Source: Oscillospiraceae bacterium (lineage in GTDB: Bacteria > Bacillota > Clostridia > Oscillospirales > Oscillospiraceae). From it: 64,000 nt of DNA. The position numbers and the translations under genes are program-made. The notes under the pieces were generated by a model that made no database searches, was not told the DNA's origin, and saw only the letters and a program-made list of their open reading frames with translations. The stretch lies in NCBI GenBank assembly GCA_021202845.1, contig JAJQCF010000001.1, positions 1 through 64,000 on the forward strand. The letters are read 5' to 3'. Below are positions 50,818-58,531 of the stretch, in pieces; position 1 is the first letter of the stretch, and every line of letters starts with the position of its first letter.

Positions 50818-52443
50818 TTGAATACAAAACTCACAGGCGCGCAGTTCGCGGACATGATGGTCTGCGCGGCAAGCGCCCTGAACGCCAATAAGCAGGCTAT
50901 AAACGAGCTGAATGTTTTTCCCGTGCCGGACGGCGACACCGGCACGAACATGACCATGACCCTCTCCGCCGCCGCGGCGGAGCTGGGCGCGGGCGAGTGG
51001 ACGCGCATTGACAAGGCTGTGGAAAAAACCGCCTCCATGCTCCTTCGCGGCGCGCGCGGCAACAGCGGCGTAATCCTCTCGCTGTTTTTCCGCGGCGCGT
51101 CCAAGTCGCTGCGCGGGTGCGAGACCGCCACGAGCCTTGAGCTGGCCGCGGCGCTGGGCGACGGAGTGGACGCCGCCTACAAGGCCGTGATGAAGCCCGC
51201 CGAGGGCACCATCCTCACCGTGGCACGCTGCGCCACCGCCGCCGCCGTGGAGTACGCCGCCGACGAAACCGGCGTGGAAGGTATGCTGGCCGCGGCCATA
51301 GAGGCCGCCAAGGCCGCGCTGGAGCGCACGACGGAGCAAAACCCCGTACTGTGCCGCGCCGGAGTTGTGGACGCGGGCGGCATGGGCTATATAGTCATGC
51401 TGGAGGCCATGTTGGCCTCTCTGGAGGGACGTATGCAGGCCGCCGGAGTGCCGATGGAGGACGAAGAAGATACCCACGGCGCGGACTTCGGCGCTTTTGA
51501 CACGGAGGAGATAAAATTTGCCTACGACACCGTGTACATCGTGCGCAAAAACGGCACGCCGCTCGACCTCTACCGCGCCTATTTGGAGAGCATAGGCGAC
51601 AGCATTGTTATCTCCGAGGACGACGAGGTTTTCAAGGTTCACGTCCACACGAACATTCCCGGGGCGGCGCTGACCGAGGCCGAGAAGTACGGCACGCTGG
51701 AAACGGCGAAGATAGAAAATATGCGCACCCAGCACGCCGAGCTGTCCGCCGCCCGCGCCGCCGAGGGCGGGAGCGAGCAGCCGTACAAAAACTGCGGCTG
51801 CGTGGCTGTCTGCGCGGGCGAGGGGCTGGCGGGGCTTTTCCGCGAGCTGGGCTGCGACGGCATTGTCACCGGCGGCCAGACCATGAACCCCTCCACGGAG
51901 GACATACTGCGCGAGATTAACCGCGTGCGCGCGGACAACGTGTTTGTGTTCCCCAATAACGGCAACGTAATTATGGCCGCGCAGCAGTGCGCTCGGCTGA
52001 CGGACAAAAACGTAATCGTCATTCCCACGGTCACCGTGCCGCAGGGCGTGACGGCAATGCTGGAATATGACCGCGACGCCGACCCCGTTGTGCTGGAGCA
52101 GACATTCTGCGAGGCCATAGCCGGCGTACACACGGCACAGATAACCTACGCCGCGCGCGACAGCGAGTATGACGGACGCGAAATTAAAGCGGGCGAGTAT
52201 CTCGGTCTGCTGGACAAGGCGCTTGTCGGCAGCTGCGCAGAGCTCGGCGCGCTCATTGCCGCGCTCTGCACGGAGCTTGAGCCGCTGACGCCGGAGTTCA
52301 TCTCCGTCTACTTCGGCGAGGACGTGGCGGAGGCGGACGCGGCGGCGGTTGCGGAGAGCATCGGCGCGCACTTTCCCTATGCCGAGGTGAGCCTTGTCAA
52401 CGGCGGCCAGCCGGTGTACTACTACCTCATCTCCGCGGAGTGA
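50818..52443 (+). CDS. fakA: Fatty acid kinase subunit FakA / YloV (DAK-domain protein)
   Basis: Kinase that phosphorylates FakB-bound exogenous fatty acids, feeding PlsY. The N-terminal DhaL kinase domain has NELNVFPVPDGDTGTNM and NSGVILSLFFRG. The middle and C-terminal DegV-like parts follow (GDSIVISEDDEVFKVHVHTN; FVFPNNGNVIMAAQQ). Length 541, normal. TTG start. No FakB is in the window. Its product, acyl-phosphate, is the substrate of the plsY gene at 7144. Confidence 0.93.
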   Translation: MNTKLTGAQFADMMVCAASALNANKQAINELNVFPVPDGDTGTNMTMTLSAAAAELGAGEWTRIDKAVEKTASMLLRGARGNSGVILSLFFRGASKSLRGCETATSLELAAALGDGVDAAYKAVMKPAEGTILTVARCATAAAVEYAADETGVEGMLAAAIEAAKAALERTTEQNPVLCRAGVVDAGGMGYIVMLEAMLASLEGRMQAAGVPMEDEEDTHGADFGAFDTEEIKFAYDTVYIVRKNGTPLDLYRAYLESIGDSIVISEDDEVFKVHVHTNIPGAALTEAEKYGTLETAKIENMRTQHAELSAARAAEGGSEQPYKNCGCVAVCAGEGLAGLFRELGCDGIVTGGQTMNPSTEDILREINRVRADNVFVFPNNGNVIMAAQQCARLTDKNVIVIPTVTVPQGVTAMLEYDRDADPVVLEQTFCEAIAGVHTAQITYAARDSEYDGREIKAGEYLGLLDKALVGSCAELGALIAALCTELEPLTPEFISVYFGEDVAEADAAAVAESIGAHFPYAEVSLVNGGQPVYYYLISAE

Positions 52444-52448
52444 GCGCC

Positions 52449-53966
52449 ATGGCCGAGGAAAGAGCAAGAGCGCGCAGAGCGGGAATACTCATGGCCATCA
52501 GCTCCCTGCCGTCGCCCTACGGCATCGGCACGCTGGGCGCGGCGGCGCGGGATTTTGCGGACTTTCTCGCCGCAGCGGGACAGAGCGTGTGGCAAATACT
52601 GCCGCTCGGGCACACGGGCTTCGGCAACTCGCCCTATCAGGCTTTCTCCGCGTGGGCGGGGAACCCGTATTTTATAGACCTTGACGCTCTGGCGGCAGAC
52701 GGGCTGCTGGAGCGAGACGAATACGCCGCGCTCGACTGGGGCGCCGACGCCGCGCGCGTTGACTACGGACGGCTCTGGGAGCTGCGGCTGCCTATCCTGC
52801 GCCTTGCCTGCTCGCGGCTGCTGCGCCGCGGAGAGTCGGACTACGCCGCGTTCTGCGCCGAAAACGCTGCTTGGCTGGACGACTATGCGCTGTTCATGGC
52901 GCTCAAATATGAAAATAACGGCGCTCCGTGGCAGGAGTGGCCGGAGGATATACGCCTGCGCCGCGCACCCGCTTTGGACGCGGCGCGCGCTCGTCTGGCG
53001 GAGAGCGCGGAAATTTGGCGCGCGGTGCAGTATTTGTTCTTCCGTCAGTGGCGCGCGCTCAAGGACTACGCCGCCTCCGTGGGTGTGGACATCATGGGCG
53101 ATATGCCGATTTACGTCGCCCCCGACAGCGCGGACGTCTGGGCGGGGCGGGAGCTTTTCCGCCTTGACGCCGAGGGCCGTCCGACGGAGGTCGCGGGCTG
53201 CCCGCCGGACGCCTTCAGTGCCGAGGGCCAGCTCTGGGGAAGTCCGCTGTTCGACTGGGAGCGCATGGAACGCGACGGCTTCGACTGGTGGCTCCGCCGC
53301 CTCGGTTTCAGCCTGAATATGTTCGACGCGGTGCGCATCGACCACTTCCGCGGGTTCGAGAGCTTCTACGCCATACCCGCGGGCGACGCCACGGCGCGCT
53401 TCGGACGCTGGCTGCAGGGACCGGGAGCGCGCCTGTTCCGCCGCGTGCGCGAGGTGCTGGGCGACAGGGACATAGTTGCCGAGGACCTCGGAATTCTGAC
53501 GGACGCCGTCCGCCGCCTGCGCCGCGACTGCGGCTACCCGGGCATGAAGGTGCTGCAATTCGCCTTTGACGCCCCCGAAAACGACAACCCCTACCTGCCG
53601 CACAACTGCACGGCAGACAGCGTGGCCTACGTCGGCACTCACGACAACCCCACCATACGCGGCTGGCTGGACACCATGAGCGAGCCGACCCGCCGCTACG
53701 CCGCGGACTATATGCGCCTTGACCCCGCCGAGGGCGAGATATGGGGCGTGCTGCGTACCCTCTGGTTGTGCCCCAGCGCGCTGGCCGTAGCCACAGCGCA
53801 GGACATACTGGAGCTGGGAGCGGAGACGCGCATGAACCTGCCCTCCACCGTCAGCGAAACCAACTGGAGCTGGCGCGCCCTGCCCGACGCCTTCACCCCA
53901 AAACTCTCCGCCCGACTGAGGCACGAGATGGAGGTTTACCACAGGCTGGGAGAGAGCGTTAAGTAA
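52449..53966 (+). CDS. malQ: 4-alpha-glucanotransferase MalQ
   Basis: Amylomaltase moving glucan chains in glycogen/maltodextrin metabolism. GH77 features: AGILMAISSLPSPYGIGTLG at the start, FDAVRIDHFRGFESFYAIP with the catalytic Asp, AEDLGILTDAVRRL with the acid Glu, and VGTHDNPTIRGWL. The length of 505 is standard. ATG at 52449 lies eight bases after GGAG, which is shared with the fakA end; a GTG at 52440 is the alternative. Confidence 0.96.
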   Translation: MAEERARARRAGILMAISSLPSPYGIGTLGAAARDFADFLAAAGQSVWQILPLGHTGFGNSPYQAFSAWAGNPYFIDLDALAADGLLERDEYAALDWGADAARVDYGRLWELRLPILRLACSRLLRRGESDYAAFCAENAAWLDDYALFMALKYENNGAPWQEWPEDIRLRRAPALDAARARLAESAEIWRAVQYLFFRQWRALKDYAASVGVDIMGDMPIYVAPDSADVWAGRELFRLDAEGRPTEVAGCPPDAFSAEGQLWGSPLFDWERMERDGFDWWLRRLGFSLNMFDAVRIDHFRGFESFYAIPAGDATARFGRWLQGPGARLFRRVREVLGDRDIVAEDLGILTDAVRRLRRDCGYPGMKVLQFAFDAPENDNPYLPHNCTADSVAYVGTHDNPTIRGWLDTMSEPTRRYAADYMRLDPAEGEIWGVLRTLWLCPSALAVATAQDILELGAETRMNLPSTVSETNWSWRALPDAFTPKLSARLRHEMEVYHRLGESVK

Positions 53967-53973
53967 AAATTTG

Positions 53974-54002
53974 TTGACAATATTCAACACTTCATGTACA
54001 AT
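53974..54002 (+). promoter_or_regulatory. Toxin promoter, type I locus A
   Basis: TTGACA (53974-53979), 17 bases, TACAAT (53997-54002). Predicted start near 54009; the toxin ORF is 110 bases further on, behind a folded leader. Confidence 0.75.
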
Positions 54003-54093
54003 ATGCCTGCTCCTTTTCAGGAGCCTTGGGCGTTACCAAGCGGTAGGCGGTTAGTCCCTCCTTGCAAACAGGAGGGAGGAAACTTCTTTCTTG

Positions 54094-54110
54094 CCCTCCG
54101 GAAAGGAGGG
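54094..54110 (+). promoter_or_regulatory. Ribosome-site hairpin in the toxin A leader
   Basis: CCCTCC (54094-54099) pairs with GGAGGG (54105-54110), the toxin's own Shine-Dalgarno sequence, with a GGAAA loop. This would hide the site from ribosomes in the folded message. A second hairpin with CCCTCC and GGAGGG arms lies just before it, at 54055-54077. Confidence 0.55.
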
Positions 54111-54118
54111 TGATGCTA

Positions 54119-54202
54119 ATGGTTACTCATACAGAGCTTTATCAGCTTTGCCTTGTAATTATAGGCATACTTAGTCTGGTTATCCAGATAAAAAAGAAGT
54201 AA
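54119..54202 (+). CDS. 27-residue membrane peptide, putative type I holin-like toxin A
   Basis: MVTHTELYQLCLVIIGILSL followed by VIQIKKK: one membrane span and a lysine tail, the plan of Fst/TxpA/holin-like toxins (Hol_Tox-like). AAGGAGGG lies eight bases before this ATG; another ATG at 54113 would add two residues. It has a consensus promoter, a sequestered ribosome site, a long-range inverted repeat and a convergent antisense promoter. Family membership is by eye; the whole arrangement is what makes it convincing. Confidence 0.65.
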   Translation: MVTHTELYQLCLVIIGILSLVIQIKKK

Positions 54203-54281
54203 TCGCCGTACAGCCCCAATTGCGTTCGGCGATTACATCAATGTACCATAGGGACTAACCGCTTGCCGGTAGCGCCCTCGT
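54188..54281 (-). ncRNA. Candidate antisense antitoxin RNA of locus A
   Basis: Starts near 54281 from the promoter at 54288-54315 and ends in a terminator whose stem GTAATCGCCG/CGGCGATTAC (54199-54236) is followed on the minus strand by TTCTTTTTTAT. It is about 94 nt long, complementary to the toxin's 3' region and last codons, including the right arm of the inverted repeat. Confidence 0.55.
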
Positions 54282-54287
54282 ATTTTT

Positions 54288-54315
54288 ATTATAGCATAAC
54301 CTCACCGTTTGTCAA
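54288..54315 (-). promoter_or_regulatory. Antisense promoter, locus A
   Basis: Minus strand: TTGACA (54315-54310), 16 bases, TATAAT (54293-54288), reading against the toxin message. Confidence 0.7.
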
Positions 54316-54407
54316 TCGCAAAATACGCCCGCTTGCCTCCGCCGGTTGCAAAATCTGCCGATGGGTGCTATACTTAGGGCACAATTATTTTTAGAGGCGG
54401 TGAGGCT

Positions 54408-55670
54408 GTGGATTTTGTGCTGCGCGGGTGCGTTTGTGACTGTATTGATAAAGAGCGCATAGACGCGCGGGAGCGGGCGTATCTGGTCTGCGTCGGCGGG
54501 AAATCCGCAGGAGTATTTGACACGCTGCCGGAGCGGTTCGCGGGGCTGCCCTGCACGGACTGCGGCGGTTCGCTCATTATTCCCGGGCTGACGGATTTGC
54601 ACGTCCACGCCTCGCAGTACGCCTTCCGCGGGCTGGGCGGCGACTTGCAGCTGCTGGACTGGCTGAACGCCAACGCCTTCCCCGAGGAAGCGCGCTTTGC
54701 CGACCTCGGCTACGCGGACGCGGCCTATGACATTTTTGTGCAGGATTTGCTCCGCTCCGCCACCACGCGCGCCTGCATTTTCGCCACGGTACACACGCCC
54801 GCTACGCTGCGCCTCATGGAGAAGCTGGAAAAGGCGGGCCTGCGCGCCCTCGTCGGCAGGGTCAGCATGGACCGCGGGTGCCCGCCGTCTCTCTGCGAAA
54901 GCGATGCCGAGACTGCTGCGCGGGACGAGGAGGAGTGGATAATCCGCTCCTCGGACTTCAAAAACGTCCGCCCGATAATAACCCCGCGCTTCGTGCCCGC
55001 CTGCTCGGACGCGCTCATGCGGCGGCTCGGCGGGCTGCGGGAGAAATATTCGCTGCCGGTGCAGTCGCACCTCTCGGAAAATCTCGGTGAAATTGAGTTA
55101 GTGCGCTCGCTGGCTCCCGACGCGGAGTGCTACGGCGCGGTTTATGACAAGTACGGCCTGTTCACCGGCTCCACCGTCATGGCGCACTGCGTCCACAGCG
55201 GCGCGGCGGAGACGGAGCTCATGCGCTCGCGCGGCGTTTTCGCGGCGCACTGTCCCGAGTGCAACGCCAACATCGCCTCCGGCGTTGCGCCCGTGCGCCG
55301 CTTTTTGAACGCGGGAGTGCGCGTCGGGCTGGGCAGCGACGTGGCGGGCGGCTCCACGCTCTGCCTTTTCACCGCAATGGCAATGGCCGTGCGCTGCTCC
55401 AAGCTGAGAGCGCACTTCACCGGCGAGGCGGACGCGCCGCTGAAAACCGAGGAGGTCTTTTATATGGCCGCCCGCGGCGGCGGGGAGATGTTCGGCAAGG
55501 TCGGCTCGTTTGAAGCGGGATTTGATTTTGACGCCGTTGTCATCGACGACGCCGCGCTGCGCTCTCCGCGCCCGCTCACAGTGCGCGAGAGGCTGGAGAG
55601 GCTGATATATCTGGCGGACGGAGCTCGGATAAAAGCCAAATATGTTGCCGGAGCCAAGGTTTTCGGCTGA
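54408..55670 (+). CDS. Guanine deaminase-like amidohydrolase
   Basis: Metal-dependent deaminase of 420 residues that would convert guanine to xanthine. The metal ligands are seen in IIPGLTDLHVHASQY, QSHLSEN, MAHCVHSG and GLGSDVAGGSTLCLF. The C-terminal composite beta domain is normal. The start is a GTG at 54408 after GAGGCGGTGAG. It is a single gene; no purine transporter or xanthine genes lie next to it. Confidence 0.88.
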   Translation: MDFVLRGCVCDCIDKERIDARERAYLVCVGGKSAGVFDTLPERFAGLPCTDCGGSLIIPGLTDLHVHASQYAFRGLGGDLQLLDWLNANAFPEEARFADLGYADAAYDIFVQDLLRSATTRACIFATVHTPATLRLMEKLEKAGLRALVGRVSMDRGCPPSLCESDAETAARDEEEWIIRSSDFKNVRPIITPRFVPACSDALMRRLGGLREKYSLPVQSHLSENLGEIELVRSLAPDAECYGAVYDKYGLFTGSTVMAHCVHSGAAETELMRSRGVFAAHCPECNANIASGVAPVRRFLNAGVRVGLGSDVAGGSTLCLFTAMAMAVRCSKLRAHFTGEADAPLKTEEVFYMAARGGGEMFGKVGSFEAGFDFDAVVIDDAALRSPRPLTVRERLERLIYLADGARIKAKYVAGAKVFG

Positions 55671-55693
55671 AAAAACGCATCGAAAGGACACTT

Positions 55694-57547
55694 ATGGAAC
55701 GTATTCGCCGCATTTTCAGATATTCGGACAAGGCCGCGCTCACCTCGGGCGAGCGTTGGCTAAGGGCGGCGCTGGCGGCAGTCTATTTGCTGCTGGCCTC
55801 GCTGCTTATCGGCGTGGCCGCGCTCGCGGTCAGCAACTCCGCGCTCTACGGCGAGCGGCTGCTGCTGAGCATAGTCACCAATCCGCGCCTGCTGGCGCTC
55901 AACATCCTGCCGGTGCTGGCGCTGACGGCGCTGGGCTGGTGCCTTTCCAACCGCGCGTGGGTCGCGCTGCTCGTCTCCGGCGTGCCCGTGACGGCGCTGG
56001 GCTTTGTCAGCTGCTTCAAGCTCACCGCGCGCAACGACCCGCTGCTGGCCTCCGACATTGTGTACGTGACCGACGCCGCGGGCATCGCGTCCAAGTATGA
56101 CCTCGCGTTCACGCCGCTTATGTGGCTGTCGTTGGTGCTGCTGGCGGCGCTGGTCGCAGCCGCGGCGCTGTTTTTCAAGGCTCGCTGCCGCCGCTGGCCG
56201 CTGCGCCTCGCCGCACTCGCCGTGCTCTGCGTTTTGTCAGTGCTGGCTTGGCGGGCTTGGTACACGGACGCGGAGATTTACACTTCCACGGAAAATCTAT
56301 ATTATGACGACATGAGCACTTGGAACGCCACCGACCAGTACTGCGGGCGCGGCTTTTTCTACCCGCTGCTCTACTCCACGGCGGATATGTTCCCCGACAA
56401 GCCCGACGGCTACGATGCCGAAGAGGCCGCCGCGGCGCTGGCAGAGTACGAGACGGAGGACATTCCCGACGATAAAAAGGTCAATTTCGTCTCCATAATG
56501 CTGGAAGCGTACTTCGACTTTTCCGAGTACGAGGACATTTTCACGTTCGAGACCGACCCCTATGAGTTCTGGAACGAGCTGCAAAGCGAGAGCGTCAGCG
56601 GCGAGCTGGTGACGAATATCTTCGCCGGCGGCACGCTGGACACGGAGCTGTGCTATATAACGGGCGAGACTTGGGGCTACAGCTTCCGTTCGGCCACGGA
56701 CTCCTACGCGCGCTGGTTCTCCTCGCAGGGCTACTACACGGAGTACTGCCACCCCAGCTACAACTGGTTTTATAACCGCCAGAACATCTACGACTATCTC
56801 GGCTTCGACTCCTACCGCTTCCGCGAGGACAGCTTCGACACCGGCACGGAATACATGATGTATGACGACCTGTTCCTGCCGCGCATTGCCGGTTACTTCA
56901 CGCGCGCGACCAAGGACGGCACGCCCTACTTCAACTTCTCCGTAACCTACCAGAACCACGGCCCCTACGACACCACCTACCTCTATGACACGGAGAACGA
57001 GTATATCTCCCACGACGGCATCAGCGACGAGAGCTACTACATTCTCAACAACTACTTCTGGGGCATAAAAAAGACCGACGAGGCGCTGCAAACGCTTGTC
57101 GAGTTCTTCGAGACCTGCGGCAAGCCGGTTGTGCTGGTGCTGTTCGGCGACCACAAGCCGTGGCTGGGCTACAGCAACTCCGTCTATCAGGAGCTGGGCA
57201 TAGACTTCGGCTCCGACACGGACGAGAGCTACTATAACTATTATAATACGCGCTATATCATCTGGGCGAACGACGAGGCCAAGGCCGTGCTGGGCAATGA
57301 CTTCTGCGGCGACGGCGGCAGCTTCTCGCCCAACTACCTGATGATGAAGGTGCTCGACCTCTGCGGCTACAGCGGCGACAGCTACACAGGCGTGCTGCGC
57401 GAAATGTATAATTACACGGACGTTATAAACTCCAACGGCACGTTCCGCGTGGACGGCGAGCTGACAGACACGCTCTCCGGCGCGGCGGCGGAGCTTTACA
57501 CCCGCTTCACAAAAATTCAGTATTACCGAATGTTCGGCACGTATTAA
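55694..57547 (+). CDS. LTA-synthase-family membrane sulfatase
   Basis: A 617-residue protein: about five membrane segments at the N-terminus (to about residue 175) and an extracellular alkaline-phosphatase/sulfatase-type domain. FVSIMLEAYFDFSEY holds the metal Glu, GGTLDTELCYITG the catalytic Thr, and VVLVLFGDHKPWLG metal Asp and His. Family members polymerise glycerol-phosphate (lipoteichoic acid) or transfer phospho-groups. Which polymer it makes is not known. Confidence 0.87.
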   Translation: MERIRRIFRYSDKAALTSGERWLRAALAAVYLLLASLLIGVAALAVSNSALYGERLLLSIVTNPRLLALNILPVLALTALGWCLSNRAWVALLVSGVPVTALGFVSCFKLTARNDPLLASDIVYVTDAAGIASKYDLAFTPLMWLSLVLLAALVAAAALFFKARCRRWPLRLAALAVLCVLSVLAWRAWYTDAEIYTSTENLYYDDMSTWNATDQYCGRGFFYPLLYSTADMFPDKPDGYDAEEAAAALAEYETEDIPDDKKVNFVSIMLEAYFDFSEYEDIFTFETDPYEFWNELQSESVSGELVTNIFAGGTLDTELCYITGETWGYSFRSATDSYARWFSSQGYYTEYCHPSYNWFYNRQNIYDYLGFDSYRFREDSFDTGTEYMMYDDLFLPRIAGYFTRATKDGTPYFNFSVTYQNHGPYDTTYLYDTENEYISHDGISDESYYILNNYFWGIKKTDEALQTLVEFFETCGKPVVLVLFGDHKPWLGYSNSVYQELGIDFGSDTDESYYNYYNTRYIIWANDEAKAVLGNDFCGDGGSFSPNYLMMKVLDLCGYSGDSYTGVLREMYNYTDVINSNGTFRVDGELTDTLSGAAAELYTRFTKIQYYRMFGTY

Positions 57548-57561
57548 AAAGGGAGAAGCCT

Positions 57562-57951
57562 ATGGAAAGACTGAACGACACGCCGCCCGAGGAGCGTAAG
57601 CCGGTAAAGGAGACGAGCGGCGAATATTTGTGGAAGCGCCTGCGCCCCGCGGGCTGCGTGCTGGTTCTGGTGCTCATGGCCGCTATGCTGGCAGTGTGCT
57701 TTGCCTCCGGCCGCGAGCCGATTGAGGGCTATACGCCGCCGCAGACAACGGAGTATTACGCCGCGCACCCCGAGGAGCTGGTGACGGAATTAGAGACGAA
57801 CGTATTCCCCGCGCTGGACGCGGAAATTTCCGCCGAAGCCGGCGACGGCACGGTTACGGTGACGATAGAGTCCGCCTCCTTCGCCTCCGCCCGCGGCGCG
57901 ATATTGAGATATTTCGACAAATCCCTGTTCGAGTTCGTGCAGGGAGAGTAG
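57562..57951 (+). CDS. Hypothetical single-span membrane protein
   Basis: A 129-residue protein, not recognised. A basic cytoplasmic N-terminus (about 1-28), one membrane segment (PAGCVLVLVLMAAMLAVCFA) and an acidic extracellular half ending EFVQGE. It starts 14 bases after the LTA-synthase-like gene, so it is probably co-transcribed and may work with it. AAGGGAGAAG precedes the ATG. Confidence 0.7.
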   Translation: MERLNDTPPEERKPVKETSGEYLWKRLRPAGCVLVLVLMAAMLAVCFASGREPIEGYTPPQTTEYYAAHPEELVTELETNVFPALDAEISAEAGDGTVTVTIESASFASARGAILRYFDKSLFEFVQGE

Positions 57952-57964
57952 CGGCAACATTTAA

Positions 57965-57993
57965 TTGACATTTCTCATCGAGCTTTGTATAAT
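57965..57993 (+). promoter_or_regulatory. Toxin promoter, type I locus B
   Basis: TTGACA (57965-57970), 17 bases, TATAAT (57988-57993), a perfect consensus. Predicted start near 58000, leaving a leader of about 150 bases before the peptide ORF. Confidence 0.8.
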
Positions 57994-58046
57994 CAAGCCG
58001 TGGAACCCGCCGTTATATGTCGGTCATTGACGGTGTACGGTTAAAA

Positions 58047-58326
58047 AGACGGTTGCCTGACTGCCCGCGAGAGCGGAGAGGAAGGCGAAATATCGAGCCT
58101 CGCGGGAATTTCGGATTTTTCAAATCTGATATTCAGGAGGTGGCCGATATGGACATTTTACATATTGCTGGAAGTATCTGTAGTATAGCTGGCTTAATAT
58201 TTGCCATTATCGTCTACAAAAAGTCCAAGAATATAAGAAAATGAGCCGTCTGTTGCACCAGATGGCTCATTGTTCTTGGGCTGATGCCCTTGTGCATTGA
58301 AGCGTAACTGATTGCGGCAACCGTCT
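58047..58326. repeat. Long-range inverted repeat flanking the type I toxin B ORF
   Basis: AGACGGTTGCC (58047-58057) is the exact complement of GGCAACCGTCT (58316-58326). A leader hairpin CCCGCGAG/CTCGCGGG (about 58063-58105) lies between it and the ORF. Confidence 0.6.
58149..58244 (+). CDS. 31-residue membrane peptide, putative type I toxin B
   Basis: MDILHIAGSICSIAGLIFAI continues as IVYKKSKNIRK: one membrane span and a strongly basic tail. AGGAGGTGGCCGAT precedes the ATG. An open frame reaches back to 58017 but lies in the folded leader. The layout copies locus A: strong promoter, folded leader, tiny peptide, convergent antisense promoter, terminator stem overlapping the stop codon. Peptide sequence is unlike that of toxin A. 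Confidence 0.6.
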   Translation: MDILHIAGSICSIAGLIFAIIVYKKSKNIRK

Positions 58327-58371
58327 TGGGTTTCGCCGCGGGGAGGTGCTTGTTGGTGCAGGCATCTCCTT
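58236..58371 (-). ncRNA. Candidate antisense antitoxin RNA of locus B
   Basis: Starts near 58371 from the promoter at 58378-58405 and ends at the stem GAGCCATCTG/CAGACGGCTC (58268-58243, one wobble or mismatch) followed by ATTTTCTTAT on the minus strand. About 136 nt; overlaps the toxin 3' end and the right arm of the inverted repeat. Confidence 0.5.
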
Positions 58372-58377
58372 GTGCTT

Positions 58378-58405
58378 ATTATAGCATACGATAGGGAAAA
58401 GTCAA
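58378..58405 (-). promoter_or_regulatory. Antisense promoter, locus B
   Basis: Minus strand: TTGACT (58405-58400), 16 bases, TATAAT (58383-58378). Spacing and the surrounding ATGCTATAATAA match the antisense promoter of locus A. Confidence 0.65.
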
Positions 58406-58531
58406 ATGTTTTTCTCTTTGTAATGTATTTCAATTTTCTTCAAAATCCGCTTTTTTCAGTTATTTTTAAGCCGAGAGCGCTACAATACCGGCAGTCAAGC
58501 AAAATTCTCTCGAAACGAAAGGACTGTCAGT

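Larger units (their letters stand above)
54029..54276. repeat. Long-range inverted repeat flanking the type I toxin A ORF
   Basis: Left arm 54029-54059, right arm 54250-54276. CGGTTAGTCCCT (54048-54059) is the exact complement of AGGGACTAACCG (54250-54261), and GGCGTTACC (54029-54037) pairs with GGTAGCGCC (54268-54276) with one wobble. The two ends of the toxin message can therefore pair, as the 5' and 3' ends of Fst/TxpA-type toxin messages do. Confidence 0.65.

Noticed and set aside
50335-52467. 710-residue open frame on the minus strand
   Set aside because: It is the mirror of the Asp23 and fakA genes in GC-rich DNA; its translation has no recognisable domain and an odd His/Arg/Gly-rich composition.
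52422-53990. 522-residue open frame on the minus strand
   Set aside because: It lies entirely opposite malQ, which has full GH77 motifs on the plus strand.
58017-58148. Longer start for the locus B peptide (75 residues)
   Set aside because: The extra part overlaps the leader hairpin and inverted-repeat arm, and AGGAGGT is placed for the ATG at 58149.
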